In this document: one piece after another, positions 1 through 8,413 of the stretch
How the letters are laid out: every line of letters starts with the position of its first letter
How positions within the stretch are numbered: position 1 is the first letter of the stretch
From: Stenotrophomonas maltophilia R551-3
GTDB taxonomy: Bacteria > Pseudomonadota > Gammaproteobacteria > Xanthomonadales > Xanthomonadaceae
Assembly: GCF_000020665.1 (NCBI RefSeq)
Contig: NC_011071.1
Span: 3,090,501 to 3,154,500, forward strand
Direction: 5' to 3'
DNA: 64,000 bases
Made by a program: the position numbers and the translations under genes
Notes under the pieces: generated by a model
What the model saw: the letters and a program-made list of their open reading frames with translations, nothing else
Databases searched by the model: none
Told to the model about the DNA's origin: nothing

Positions 1-1
1 G

Positions 2-124
2 GCGTGCACGCTGGAGCGGCTGCCTGGGATGATCCATGCCTGCATCCATCTGCATGGAATAGCGGCCTCCACGGACGTGGCGGTACAGCGCGCGGGGCCC
101 CGGCTGCGTCAGGCACTGGCCTGA
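2..124 (+). CDS. C-terminal fragment of a probable alpha/beta hydrolase
   Basis: The window opens inside this gene. Only the last 40 codons are visible, in the frame that ends at TGA 122-124. The fragment reads [19 protein letters not shown] and then an amphipathic tail. The PGMIH segment resembles the catalytic-His region of hormone-sensitive-lipase-type alpha/beta hydrolases (usually PGMIHGF), so the His here would be the third member of the Ser-Asp-His triad. The nucleophile and the rest of the fold lie outside the window, so substrate cannot be judged. It could be an unrelated protein with a chance match. Confidence 0.55.
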   Translation, partial: ACTLERLPGMIHACIHLHGIAASTDVAVQRAGPRLRQALA

Positions 125-171
125 ACAGGTGGGCCAGTGGCGGGGCCTAACACCGCCACCCTGCCCTCCGC

Positions 172-200
172 TTGGCAAGCCCCACAGGCAGCGCTACACT
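172..200 (+). promoter_or_regulatory. sigma-70 promoter of tRNA-Ala
   Basis: TTGGCA at 172-177 and TACACT at 195-200 are separated by 17 bp, so transcription would start near 207, just before the tRNA at 214. This is close to consensus for a tRNA promoter. Confidence 0.7.
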
Positions 201-213
201 GAAAGCCTGCCGT

Positions 214-289
<76 letters not shown>

Positions 290-300
290 CTATTCGGAAG

Positions 301-333
301 AACCCGCAGATCCTGGTGATCTGCGGGTTTTTT
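301..333 (+). terminator. Rho-independent terminator of tRNA-Ala
   Basis: Perfect 12-bp arms (301-312 and 318-329) around the loop CTGGT, followed by a T run. Confidence 0.9.
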
Positions 334-350
334 CTTTCCTGCATCCCGGT

Positions 351-524
351 TCAGGCCGGCTCCTCGCCGCCGTCCTTGCGCTGCGGGCTGCGCGAGTGCG
401 CATCGCGCAGCTGTTGATCGCGCTGCCCCGGCCGCTGCTTGGTCACGTCGTCCTGCTTCCTGTCCTGGCGGCTTTCCTGCACGCCCTGCTTCGGGTCGCC
501 GTGATCTTTATCGTGCTCGCTCAT
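351..524 (-). CDS. small highly charged hydrophilic protein, function unknown
   Basis: A 57-residue protein beginning [10 protein letters not shown]. It is almost entirely polar (Asp, Lys, Gln, Arg, Glu) with no hydrophobic core, so probably disordered. I chose the start at 524 because a GAGGGAG ribosome-binding site lies about 7 nt upstream; the reading frame stays open to 854 but the extension has no such site. It lies convergent to the tRNA-Ala terminator. Its composition resembles small stress-related hydrophilic proteins, but no family motif is recognisable and function is unknown. Confidence 0.6.
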   Translation of the reverse strand: MSEHDKDHGDPKQGVQESRQDRKQDDVTKQRPGQRDQQLRDAHSRSPQRKDGGEEPA

Positions 525-723
525 CGAAAACTCCCTCGTCGGCAGAGGCCGACGCTGCCTCCACGCTAGAGCGCATCGGGTAAGTCGAAGGTCAGCCCGG
601 TGCGAACGCTGTGTGCAGCCCGCGGCTTGCAGCCATCGGCAAGGTGCATCCAGAATCCGACGCACTATGCATATCGGGTGCACCATGCCCTCTTCTGCCC
701 AGCACGCAGCACACGCCGTGCCG

Positions 724-1170
724 ATGATCTTCGATGCGACCGACGGCAGCCTCCGGCTCGGCAATATGTCGGCCTTGATCTGCCCCACCCTCTCACTGGA
801 TGAAGCGCGCATCGCCTTTGCCGCCTTGGCAAGTGGGGAGCGTGATGTCGGCACCGGCTATCGCTGGTTGAGCCTGCACCGGCTCAGCCTGGGCGGTGCG
901 CCCGCTGGCATCAGCCTGTGCTTCCACGGGCAACAGCTCGACATGGTGACGATGGGCGTCAGTCTGCCTGGTGCGACGTTGGAAGACGGCTGGCCGACCC
1001 AGGTGGCGATCGACGCCGAGGTCGCCTTCATGCGCCGCACGCTGGGCGCGGCGTTGGGTCGCAAGCTGAGCGGCGGCCACGCCCGGTTCGACTGGGGCGA
1101 AGCCTGGGCCCGTTTCGATCCGAAAGGCTTCATGGCCAGCAGCGGCATTCGCTACTCACCACGCACGTAA
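724..1170 (+). CDS. conserved-looking hypothetical protein
   Basis: About 148 residues from the ATG at 724. I do not recognise the family. The sequence alternates short beta-like stretches (GISLCFHGQQLDM, TMGVSLP) and ends in an Arg/Ser tail. There are no membrane segments, signal peptide or Cys clusters. Start choice is uncertain: in-frame ATGs also exist at 613, 667 and 685, none with a convincing Shine-Dalgarno sequence; 724 is chosen because the globular part (MIFDATDGS) begins there. It ends 6 bp before the convergent SDR gene. Confidence 0.55.
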   Translation: MIFDATDGSLRLGNMSALICPTLSLDEARIAFAALASGERDVGTGYRWLSLHRLSLGGAPAGISLCFHGQQLDMVTMGVSLPGATLEDGWPTQVAIDAEVAFMRRTLGAALGRKLSGGHARFDWGEAWARFDPKGFMASSGIRYSPRT

Positions 1171-1176
1171 CCGCGC

Positions 1177-1938
1177 TCAGGTACGGGTGATCGACACGCC
1201 ACCCTCCACGCGCATCGCGGTACCGGTGACGAAACTGCTTTCATCGCTGGCCAGGAAAAGCGCCGCGTTGGCGATCTCCTCCGGCTCGGCCATGCGCTTG
1301 AGTGCGTGCAGCGAGCGCACGAAATCACGCGCATCGCCCGTAGGCGCCGCCTGCCGCCCCATCTCGGTATCGGTGCCACCGGGCAGCAGCACGTTGCTAC
1401 GCACGCCACGCGCCCCGTATTCGGCGGCGATCACCTGGCTCAGGCCGATCAGCCCGGCCTTGCTCGACGCATAGGCCGCCATGCCCGGGAAGCCCACGGT
1501 GTGGCCGACGAAGGTGCCAACGAACACCAGCGAGCCGCCGCCGCGCGCCAGCAGTGCCGGCAACTGCGCGCGTGCCGCATGGAAGGCGGCATCCAGATTG
1601 GTCGCCATCACTTCGCGCCAGGCGTTCACCGGGAACTCCGCGGCCGGCACACCGGGCCCGAGCATGCCGGCATTGTTGAGTGCGATGTCCAGACCGCCGA
1701 ATGACTGCTGGGCCAGATCGACCAGCGCCTGCGCCGTGCCCGGATCAGCCACATCCGCCGCATGCACCACCACCTCGCCACCAGCGGCGCGGATCTGTTC
1801 GGCCAGTCCCTGCAGCGGCTCCGGCCGCCGTGCGTTGAGCACCAGCTTTGCTCCTTCGGCAGCGAAGCGCAGCGCGCTGGCGCGACCGATGCCGGCACTG
1901 GCACCGGTGATGAGAGCGATCTTGTTGTTCAGGCGCAT
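1177..1938 (-). CDS. SDR family NAD(P)-dependent oxidoreductase
   Basis: 253 residues, the usual length for a classical short-chain dehydrogenase. The Rossmann glycine motif TGASAGIG is near residue 12, NNAG follows mid-protein, and the catalytic YASSK (YxxxK) lies near residue 155. The C-terminus carries the typical GTAMRVEGG strand. The start at 1938 (MRLNNK) places the glycine motif at its normal position; the longer open frame to 2421 overlaps the divergent Ada-like gene and is discarded. Substrate cannot be assigned from sequence. It shares a 132-bp intergenic region with the Ada-like gene, so the two could be co-regulated. Confidence 0.9.
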   Translation of the reverse strand: MRLNNKIALITGASAGIGRASALRFAAEGAKLVLNARRPEPLQGLAEQIRAAGGEVVVHAADVADPGTAQALVDLAQQSFGGLDIALNNAGMLGPGVPAAEFPVNAWREVMATNLDAAFHAARAQLPALLARGGGSLVFVGTFVGHTVGFPGMAAYASSKAGLIGLSQVIAAEYGARGVRSNVLLPGGTDTEMGRQAAPTGDARDFVRSLHALKRMAEPEEIANAALFLASDESSFVTGTAMRVEGGVSITRT

Positions 1939-1995
1939 GGTCGTGGTACCGGTTGTGAAGTGGCCGCCACGATGCCGTGCCTTCGGCCCGCCAAC

Positions 1996-2041
1996 ACTCC
2001 GTTTCCGGGCCTCACAGATGAGTGCAGGAAACGGAGTTTCC
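1996..2041. promoter_or_regulatory. candidate operator: paired inverted repeats between SDR and Ada-like genes
   Basis: ACTCCGTTTCC at 1996-2006 is repeated as its exact reverse complement at 2027-2037 (20-bp spacer). The right copy also forms a near-palindrome GGAAAC-GGA-GTTTCC at 2027-2041. It sits in the divergent promoter region 30 bp before the Ada-like start, as expected for an autoregulatory binding site. The binding protein is inferred. Confidence 0.45.
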
Positions 2042-2070
2042 GCAGCACCGGCACGTGCCAGAATCCGGCC

Positions 2071-2913
2071 ATGGACAGTACCGCCGCCGCCACCCTCGAT
2101 GCCCGCGTCGAACGGGTCTGCCGCCACCTGCAGACCAGCCTCGACGAACCCTCGCTGCAGGAACTGGCGGACATCGCCGGCTGCAGCCCGACCCGTCTGC
2201 ATCGCCTGTTCAAGCAGGCCACCGGATTGACCCCCAAGCAGTACGCCGCCGCGCTGCGCGCCGACCGCCTGCGCACCGGGCTGGAACAACAGGAACGCAT
2301 CACCGACGCCTTCCACGATGCTGGCTTCGGTTCCAGTGGACGCTTCTACGAGAACGCACCGAAGTTGCTGGGCATGACGCCCAAGCAATGGCGCGCAGGG
2401 GGGCGCGGCGAAGTCATCCACTTCGCGCTTGCCGAAAGTTCACTGGGCAGCGTGCTGGTGGCCAGCAGCGGGACCGGCGTGGTCGCGATCCTGCTCGGCG
2501 ACGATCCGGAGACGCTGCTGCAGTCATTGCAGCAACGCTTCCGCCAGGCCGAACTGGTCGGCGCCGACCAGGACTACGAGCAACTGGTGGCACAGGTCGT
2601 AGGCCTGGTCGAGGATCCTTCGCGAGGCGCCACGCTGCCGCTGGATATCCGCGGCACCGCCTTCCAGCAACGGGTGTGGCAGGCGCTGCAGCAGATTCCG
2701 CGCGGGCAGACCGCGTCGTATGCGGATGTTGCCGCGCGCATCGGCGCGCCGCGCTCGAGCCGTGCGGTGGCACGCGCATGCGCAAGCAACCCGCTGGCGG
2801 TGGCAGTCCCCTGCCACCGCGTGGTGCGCCGCGATGGCGACCTGTCCGGCTACGCCTGGGGCGTGGCCCGCAAGCGTGAACTGCTGCGCCGGGAAAAGGC
2901 AGCCAACGGCTGA
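2071..2913 (+). CDS. Ada-like AraC regulator / methylated-DNA-protein-cysteine methyltransferase
   Basis: 280 residues. An AraC-type helix-turn-helix domain covers about residues 10-105 (motifs LQELADIAGCSPTRLHRLFK and GFGSSGRFYENAPKLLGMTP). A methyltransferase domain follows at about 165-275, with the suicide-cysteine motif PCHRVV (Cys248) that accepts alkyl groups from O6-alkylguanine. The N-terminal zinc domain of E. coli Ada (354 residues), which senses methylphosphotriesters, is missing. The start at 2071 is preceded by no long alternative in the right frame that encodes that domain. It may regulate itself or the divergent SDR gene; how it is switched on without the sensor domain is unclear. 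Confidence 0.9.
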   Translation: MDSTAAATLDARVERVCRHLQTSLDEPSLQELADIAGCSPTRLHRLFKQATGLTPKQYAAALRADRLRTGLEQQERITDAFHDAGFGSSGRFYENAPKLLGMTPKQWRAGGRGEVIHFALAESSLGSVLVASSGTGVVAILLGDDPETLLQSLQQRFRQAELVGADQDYEQLVAQVVGLVEDPSRGATLPLDIRGTAFQQRVWQALQQIPRGQTASYADVAARIGAPRSSRAVARACASNPLAVAVPCHRVVRRDGDLSGYAWGVARKRELLRREKAANG

Positions 2914-2922
2914 TGCAACCCG

Positions 2923-2945
2923 GTAGCTGCCGACCTTGGTCGGCA
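2923..2945 (+). repeat. SMAG-type repeat
   Basis: GTAG followed by a stem TGCCGACC/GGTCGGCA with a TT loop; the GTAG-ended stem-loop form known from S. maltophilia. Confidence 0.8.
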
Positions 2946-2954
2946 CACCACGCG

Positions 2955-2977
2955 GTAGCGCCGGGCCATTCCCGGCG
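2955..2977 (+). repeat. SMAG-type repeat, second copy in tandem
   Basis: GTAG followed by CGCCGGG-CCATT-CCCGGCG, 9 bp after the previous copy. A partial third CCCGGCG half-arm follows. Both lie between convergent genes. Confidence 0.8.
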
Positions 2978-2992
2978 AATCCCGGCGAACGC

Positions 2993-4018
2993 TCAATCCA
3001 GCTTCACCACCAGCTTTCCGAAGTTGCGCCCCTGCAACAGCCCGAAGAACGCCTCCGGTGCATTCTCCAGCCCTTCCACCACATCCTCGCGGTACTGAAT
3101 GCGGCCGTCGCGCAGCCACTGCGGCATCTCGCGTTCGAAGTCCGGCCACAGGTGGTTGAAGTCGTGCACGATGAAACCACGCACGGTCAGGCGCTGGCGC
3201 AGGATCTGGCTGAACAGTGCGGGCAACCGGTCCGGGCCGGGCTGCTCGACGCCCCGCTCGTTGTAGGTGGCGATGGTGCCGCACACCGGAATGCGGGCGA
3301 AGTCGTTGAGCAGCGGCAGCACTGCATCCAGCACGTGTCCGCCCACGTTCTCGAAATACACGTCGATACCCCTGGGCACTGCCGCGCGCAGCGTCGCGGC
3401 GAAATCAGCGGCGCGATGATCCAGCGCCACGTCCACGCCCAATGTCTGCAGATAGGCACGCTTGGCTTCGCCACCGGCGATGGCGACCACGCGCGCGCCC
3501 TGCAGCTTCGCCAGCTGCGCCACAGTCGCGCCGACCGGCCCGGTCGCGGCGGCCACCACCAGCGTCTCGCCCGGCTTCAGGCGGGCGATTTCATGCAGGC
3601 TGGAATAGGCGGTGAAACCGGGCATGCCATACACGCCCAGCGCCGTACTCAACGGCAGGCCGGCCGGATCCAGCCGACGCCCCAGCGCCTTGGCCGGCAG
3701 CACCGCGTGGGTCTGCCAGCCACCGGGCGCCAGCACCAGATCACCTGCGGCTACGCCCTCGGCGTTGGACTGCAGCACCTCGGCCACGGTCTGCCCTTCC
3801 ATCACCGCGCCCACCGCCACCGGCGCGGCATACGAGGGGCCCTCGTCCATGCGTCCACGCATGTACGGGTCCAGCGACAGATAACGGTTGCGCAGCAGCA
3901 CTTCGCCATCGGCCAATGACGGCAACGCAACCTGTTCCAGGCGGAAGTTGGCTGCGCTTGGCGCCCCCTGCGGACGCGACGCAAGCACGATGCGGGAGGT
4001 GGTCGAGGGATCGGACAT
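2993..4018 (-). CDS. NADP-dependent oxidoreductase, CurA/YncB type (zinc-free MDR family)
   Basis: 341 residues, normal for the medium-chain reductases related to curcumin reductase CurA and leukotriene B4 dehydrogenases. Typical signatures are RYLSLDPYMRGRM near residue 45, the Rossmann segment AATGPVGATVAQLAK near 185, and GCGTI-like AVCGTIATYN near 255. These enzymes reduce enone double bonds with NADPH and have no structural zinc cysteines, as here. The start MSDPSTTSR at 4018 fits family length. It is monocistronic; exact substrate is unknown. Confidence 0.9.
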   Translation of the reverse strand: MSDPSTTSRIVLASRPQGAPSAANFRLEQVALPSLADGEVLLRNRYLSLDPYMRGRMDEGPSYAAPVAVGAVMEGQTVAEVLQSNAEGVAAGDLVLAPGGWQTHAVLPAKALGRRLDPAGLPLSTALGVYGMPGFTAYSSLHEIARLKPGETLVVAAATGPVGATVAQLAKLQGARVVAIAGGEAKRAYLQTLGVDVALDHRAADFAATLRAAVPRGIDVYFENVGGHVLDAVLPLLNDFARIPVCGTIATYNERGVEQPGPDRLPALFSQILRQRLTVRGFIVHDFNHLWPDFEREMPQWLRDGRIQYREDVVEGLENAPEAFFGLLQGRNFGKLVVKLD

Positions 4019-4284
4019 GGCCAGGTCTCTGCTGTTGCCAGCATCAGGAAAGGAGTGCCGACACTACGCCGCAGCCATACCCGATGGCGGCCACGAAAAC
4101 AGCGTTCCATCGCCCGGACCGGCGCGGGTCCGGCGCAGCCCCTGCCCTTGCAGCTTTGGCGATGGCGGCGATCTGCTGATTTCCACCACAGGCGATTATC
4201 GACTGGTCACGCCCCGCCCCAGAACGGAGGATCAAGCACTTGCGAGCGTGCAGACGGCAATGTGAAGAAATCTTGGCAAAACGC
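4019..4284. other. intergenic region without a convincing gene
   Basis: Between the CurA-like gene and the tRNA-Phe promoter. A small GC hairpin (GGACC...GGTCC near 4118-4133) is present. Short open frames exist but lack ribosome-binding sites and a coding bias distinguishable from the high-GC background. Confidence 0.5.
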
Positions 4285-4313
4285 TTGCCGAAGGCAGCCG
4301 ACCTCCGTAATAT
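4285..4313 (+). promoter_or_regulatory. sigma-70 promoter of the tRNA-Phe pair
   Basis: TTGCCG at 4285-4290 and TAATAT at 4308-4313 with 17-bp spacing, about 40 bp upstream of the first tRNA-Phe. Confidence 0.65.
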
Positions 4314-4352
4314 ACGCGTCCTTGGCAGCGACCTCGCTGCAACGAAACATGT

Positions 4353-4428
4353 GGCCGAGTAGCTCAGTTGGTAGAGCAGGGGATTGAAAATCCCCGTGTC
4401 GGCGGTTCGATTCCGTCTTCGGCCACCA
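4353..4428 (+). tRNA. tRNA-Phe(GAA), copy 1
   Basis: 76-nt cloverleaf with encoded CCA. The anticodon stem GGGGA/TCCCC encloses the loop TTGAAAA, anticodon GAA. Identical in sequence to the copy at 4502. Confidence 0.96.
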
Positions 4429-4436
4429 CTTTCGAA

Positions 4437-4464
4437 GGCCTGCAGAAATGCGGGTCTTTTTTTT
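4437..4464 (+). terminator. terminator after tRNA-Phe copy 1
   Basis: GGCCTGCA-GAAA-TGCGGGTC stem (with G-T pairs) followed by eight T. It is a diverged version of the terminator after copy 2. Confidence 0.8.
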
Positions 4465-4501
4465 CCGGAAGCCGGGTTTGATCACGGTTGCCACACAATT
4501 T

Positions 4502-4577
4502 GGCCGAGTAGCTCAGTTGGTAGAGCAGGGGATTGAAAATCCCCGTGTCGGCGGTTCGATTCCGTCTTCGGCCACCA
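4502..4577 (+). tRNA. tRNA-Phe(GAA), copy 2
   Basis: Identical 76-nt tRNA-Phe with encoded CCA. The tRNA and its GAAA-loop terminator were duplicated together; only the terminator arms have drifted. Confidence 0.96.
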
Positions 4578-4585
4578 TCTTCAGA

Positions 4586-4613
4586 GACCTGCAGAAATGC
4601 AGGTCTTTTTTTT
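4586..4613 (+). terminator. terminator after tRNA-Phe copy 2
   Basis: Perfect 8-bp stem GACCTGCA/TGCAGGTC with GAAA tetraloop and a run of eight T. Confidence 0.92.
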
Positions 4614-4676
4614 GCGCGACCGTCCCTGCCGTCTCTGTAGTACCGTCCTTGGTTCACTGCATGGAGCACTGATGAC

Positions 4677-5252
4677 ATGGATGACACCCCCTCCCTGTCC
4701 CAACTACAGCAATCGCTGCGACGCCTGCAATGGCTGGTTGCCGGGCTGTCCGTATTGTTGCTTGGCTTGGCCGCAGTCACAGCCTGGCTGCTTTCGCAGC
4801 GCGATGCCGCATTACACGTCGATCATTTGAGCACGCGGCAGCTGCAGGTACTCGACGAGCACGGCGTGGTACGGGTGGAGATTGGCCAGGGCAGCGTAGA
4901 AGAAGGGCGACGAAGCCGCGCTGCCGGCATCCTGATTTTCGACGCTTCCGGCGCCGAGCGAGGCGGCCTGAGCACGTTCGAGGACAACAGCGTCGCTCTT
5001 GCTCTGGACGCCCCGAAGGGACAGGGCGAGGACCGGTGGCGGGACCGGGCCGGACTCCGTGTGGACGCCGACGGCTCCGCGCAACTGCTGCTGACAGACA
5101 ATCTGACCCGCGGCGCAGTACGCCTGCATTCCAAGGGAACCGGCGGCGGAGGGCTGGACACCTTCAAATGGGATATGAGCAGCGGCACGTTGCATACGCG
5201 GACAATTACCTTTGACGGCGACGAGCGCAGTCAACGCCCGTTCGAGCAGTAG
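4677..5252 (+). CDS. membrane-anchored hypothetical protein
   Basis: 191 residues. After a short polar start, one membrane segment (about residues 18-40, WLVAGLSVLLLGLAAVTAWLL) should anchor the protein with the remainder outside the cytoplasm. The rest is beta-rich with repeated short units (LDEHGVVRVEIG, IFDASGAERGG, RVDADGSAQLLL, LHSKGTGGGGLDT), suggesting a solenoid-like fold. GGAG at 4663 is the probable ribosome-binding site. No family is recognised and no function can be stated. Confidence 0.7.
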   Translation: MDDTPSLSQLQQSLRRLQWLVAGLSVLLLGLAAVTAWLLSQRDAALHVDHLSTRQLQVLDEHGVVRVEIGQGSVEEGRRSRAAGILIFDASGAERGGLSTFEDNSVALALDAPKGQGEDRWRDRAGLRVDADGSAQLLLTDNLTRGAVRLHSKGTGGGGLDTFKWDMSSGTLHTRTITFDGDERSQRPFEQ

Positions 5253-5347
5253 CCGCAACTGACGACGGCAATGGTGCCGGCGCATGGAACCTTTACACGC
5301 GCCCGTGGCCGCTCGCCTAAGCTCCAGACTCCCGCCTGGAGCCGCCC

Positions 5348-5899
5348 ATGCATCTTCGCCCCGCCCTGCTCGCCTGCCTGCTGCTGGCCGCCTCCCCGGT
5401 GATCGCCACCGAACCGGTGCGCGCAGTCGACACGCTGGACATCGATCGCTACGCAGGCCAGTGGCACGAGATCGCGCATCTTCCGGTGTCGTTCCAGAAG
5501 CAGTGCGTTGGCGAAATCACCGCCAACTACGGGCTGCGCCGCGATGGCCGCATCAGTGTCACCAATGCCTGCCGCAACGGCGACGGAGAACGCGTGGTTG
5601 CTGAAGGCGTGGCACGCCCGGTTGCCGGCCATCCCGGCCAACTGCAGGTGCGCTTTGTGCCGGACTGGCTGAGCTGGGTGCCACTGGTCTGGGCGGACTA
5701 CTGGGTCCTGGCACTGGACCCGGACTATCAGTGGGCGTTGGTCGGTGAGCCGGACCGTAAGTACCTGTGGATCCTCTCGCGCCTGCCGGAAATGGATCGC
5801 GCCCGGTTCGAACAGTTGAAAGAGAAAGCCGAGACGATGGGCTACGACCTCGGCCCACTGCGCCTGATGGCTCCGATTCGCGACACGCCCGCCGACTGA
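5348..5899 (+). CDS. blc: lipocalin family protein (Blc-like)
   Basis: 183 residues. A cleavable signal peptide is seen (hydrophobic LLACLLLAASPVIA), so it is exported; unlike E. coli Blc there is no lipobox Cys, so it would be soluble in the periplasm. The lipocalin signature YAGQWHEIAHLP lies near residue 37 and a second conserved block YWVLALDPDYQWALVGEP near 118. The family binds lipids or other hydrophobic ligands in a beta-barrel. Length agrees with bacterial lipocalins. It is a stand-alone gene. Confidence 0.9.
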   Translation: MHLRPALLACLLLAASPVIATEPVRAVDTLDIDRYAGQWHEIAHLPVSFQKQCVGEITANYGLRRDGRISVTNACRNGDGERVVAEGVARPVAGHPGQLQVRFVPDWLSWVPLVWADYWVLALDPDYQWALVGEPDRKYLWILSRLPEMDRARFEQLKEKAETMGYDLGPLRLMAPIRDTPAD

Positions 5900-6061
5900 A
5901 CCACGCCGCATCCGGCGCACCACGCGCGCGCCATCCGGCGCCGCGCACGCCCGGCCGCCATCTTCACGCGCTACCCTCTGCGACGGGTCGCCACAGGCGA
6001 TCCAAACGACCATACGCCGTAGTATGCTTATCCAACGCACCCCTCCAGAGGACCTGCGCCC

Positions 6062-6538
6062 ATGCTCCACCGTTTCCGTATCGCCTTGATCGTCCTGTGC
6101 ACCCTCGCTCTTGTTGCCTGCAACAACGGCATCGTCAAGCGTGTTTCGGAACCGGCGGCCAGCCTGCAGCAGCTGACCGTGCGCGCCGACGGCAACTGGA
6201 CCGTAGCCCTGCGCCTGCAGAACTACAGCTCGATGCCGATGACCTTCGATGATGTCTCCCTGGCCCTGACCGTCGGCGACACCGAAGCCGGCACCCTGCA
6301 GGCCAAGCCCGGCATCTCCATCGGCGGCACCTCGGCCGACGTCATCAATATCGACCTCGTGCCCAGCTCGGCCGCACGCTTGGTGGTGGCCGACGCGCTG
6401 GCCGGCAATCGCACCCTCGCTTATGGCCTGAAGGGTTCGGTGGCGGCCACGCCGCAGGAAAAGAAGCAGCGCAGCTTCGACATCAGCAGCCGCAGCACCC
6501 TCAACCAGGCCCCGGGCCTGCCCGGCGTGCTGCGCTGA
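6062..6538 (+). CDS. LEA type 2 (WHy domain) lipoprotein
   Basis: 158 residues. The N-terminus is a lipoprotein signal peptide with lipobox LVAC (Cys20), so the mature protein is lipid-anchored. The body shows the pattern of LEA14/WHy domains: VRADGNWTVALRLQNYSSMPM followed by a second beta-rich half. Such proteins are often linked to desiccation or stress tolerance, but the role in this group is not established. GAGGACC precedes the ATG. It lies 60 bp before the acyl-CoA dehydrogenase. Confidence 0.8.
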   Translation: MLHRFRIALIVLCTLALVACNNGIVKRVSEPAASLQQLTVRADGNWTVALRLQNYSSMPMTFDDVSLALTVGDTEAGTLQAKPGISIGGTSADVINIDLVPSSAARLVVADALAGNRTLAYGLKGSVAATPQEKKQRSFDISSRSTLNQAPGLPGVLR

Positions 6539-6598
6539 CTCCACTTTCCGCCGCGGCGCCTGCCGCCGCTCCCCCTGCCCCTGATCGAGACGTACCTG

Positions 6599-8389
6599 AT
6601 GAGCAGCTACACCGCCCCGCTTTCCGACCTCCGTTTCGGCCTGCACGACGTGCTCAAGGTCGAACCCCTGTTCGCCCGCCTGGGCTTCACCGACGCCACC
6701 GCCGACGTGGTCGATGCCGTGCTGGAAGAAGCCGGCCGTTTCAGCGCCACCGTGCTGGCACCGCTCAACAGCGTCGGCGATGAGATCGGCTGCGTGCTCG
6801 ACCAGGCCAGCGGCGAAGTGACCACCCCGCCCGGCTTCAAGCAGGCCTATGACCAGTTCGTGGACGGCGGCTGGACCGGCCTGACCGCCGCACCGGAGCT
6901 GGGCGGCCAGGGCCTGCCGCACACTCTGGGCGTGCCGCTCAACGAAATGATCAATGCCGCCAACCTCGCCTGGGGCAACTTCCCGCTGCTCTCGCACGGC
7001 GCCATCGAAGCCCTGAAGCAGCACGGCGAAGCGTGGCAGCACGAGGCCTTCCTGAAGCCACTGATCGAGGGCCGCTGGACCGGCACCATGTGCCTGACCG
7101 AACCGCATTGCGGCACCGACCTGGGCCTGCTCAAGACCAAGGCCGAGCCGAATGCCGACGGCAGCTATTCGATCACCGGCACCAAGATCTTCATCACCGC
7201 CGGCGAGCACGACCTGACCGGCAACATCGTGCACCTGGTGCTGGCCAAGCTGCCTGACGCGCCCCCGGGTGCGAAGGGCATCTCGCTGTTCGTCACCCCG
7301 AAATTCAAGGTCGACCGCGATGGCAATGTCGGCGAGCGCAACGCGCTGCGCTGCGGCTCGATCGAGCACAAGATGGGCATCAAGGGTTCGGTCACCTGCG
7401 TGATGAACTTCGATGGTGCGCAGGGCTACCTGGTCGGCCAGCCGCACAAGGGCCTGCAGGCCATGTTCACCATGATGAACACTGCGCGCCTGGGTGTCGG
7501 CCTGCAGGGTATCGGCCTGTCCGAGCGCGCCTACCAGAACGCGCTGAAATACAGCCGCGAGCGCCTGCAGTCGCGTTCGCTCAGCGGCGCCAAATTCCCG
7601 GACAAGCCGGCCGACCCGATCCTGGTGCACCCGGACGTGCGCCGCATGCTGCTGACCATCAAGTCGCTGGTCGAAGGCAGCCGTCTGCTGGCACTGCACG
7701 CGGCCACCCTGATCGACGTCGCCCACCACGCCGACGATGCCGCCGAGCGTGAGCGCGCCGACACCCTGGTGAGCTTCCTGACCCCGATCTCCAAGGCCTG
7801 CCAGACCGAATGGGGTATCGAGAACACCTACAACGCCCTGCAGTGCTTCGGCGGCCACGGCTACATCCGCGAACACGGCATGGAGCAGTTGGCCCGCGAT
7901 GCGCGCATCACCACGCTGTATGAAGGCACCACCGGCATCCAGGCGCTGGACCTGATCGGCCGCAAGACCGCCTCCAGTCAGGGCGCCGGCCTGAAGCTGA
8001 TGCTGGCCGAGATCGAGGCGTTCGCCAAGGCCAACGAGGGCAACGAAGCGCTGGCCGAGTTCATCGGCCCGCTGCGCGCCAAGGCCGCCGAATGGGGCAA
8101 GCTGACCATGGATGTGCTGCAGCGCTCGGCCGCCAATCCGGACGAACTCGGCGCGGCCAGCTACGACTACCTGTTCTATTCGGGTTACGTGGTGCTGGCC
8201 TACTGGTGGGCCCGCAGCGTGGCCGCCGCCGATGCCAGCGCGCATGGCGCCGCCTTCGCCCAGGGCAAGCGCGAGACCGCACGGTTCTACTTCGCCCGCG
8301 TGTTGCCGCGCACGCTCAGCCACGCCGCCGCGATCCAGGCCGGCGCCGCCCCGCTGATGGCGATGGACGACGAGCGCTTCGGCGCCTGA
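6599..8389 (+). CDS. acyl-CoA dehydrogenase with C-terminal extension (DmdC-like)
   Basis: 596 residues, the length of the extended acyl-CoA dehydrogenase group that includes 3-methylmercaptopropionyl-CoA dehydrogenase DmdC, not the 380-residue short form. It has the FAD-binding motif MCLTEPHCGTDLG, the middle beta domain (ITGTKIFITAGEHDL), and the C-terminal block YNALQCFGGHGYIREHGMEQLARDARI. The likely catalytic base lies in the YEGTTGIQALDLIGRK segment. It oxidises an acyl-CoA to the enoyl-CoA with electrons going to ETF. The substrate is not determined; fatty acid breakdown is likelier than DMSP metabolism in this organism. Confidence 0.9.
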   Translation: MSSYTAPLSDLRFGLHDVLKVEPLFARLGFTDATADVVDAVLEEAGRFSATVLAPLNSVGDEIGCVLDQASGEVTTPPGFKQAYDQFVDGGWTGLTAAPELGGQGLPHTLGVPLNEMINAANLAWGNFPLLSHGAIEALKQHGEAWQHEAFLKPLIEGRWTGTMCLTEPHCGTDLGLLKTKAEPNADGSYSITGTKIFITAGEHDLTGNIVHLVLAKLPDAPPGAKGISLFVTPKFKVDRDGNVGERNALRCGSIEHKMGIKGSVTCVMNFDGAQGYLVGQPHKGLQAMFTMMNTARLGVGLQGIGLSERAYQNALKYSRERLQSRSLSGAKFPDKPADPILVHPDVRRMLLTIKSLVEGSRLLALHAATLIDVAHHADDAAERERADTLVSFLTPISKACQTEWGIENTYNALQCFGGHGYIREHGMEQLARDARITTLYEGTTGIQALDLIGRKTASSQGAGLKLMLAEIEAFAKANEGNEALAEFIGPLRAKAAEWGKLTMDVLQRSAANPDELGAASYDYLFYSGYVVLAYWWARSVAAADASAHGAAFAQGKRETARFYFARVLPRTLSHAAAIQAGAAPLMAMDDERFGA

Positions 8390-8413
8390 GCCGGGCGGCG
8401 CCCGGCACCCGCG

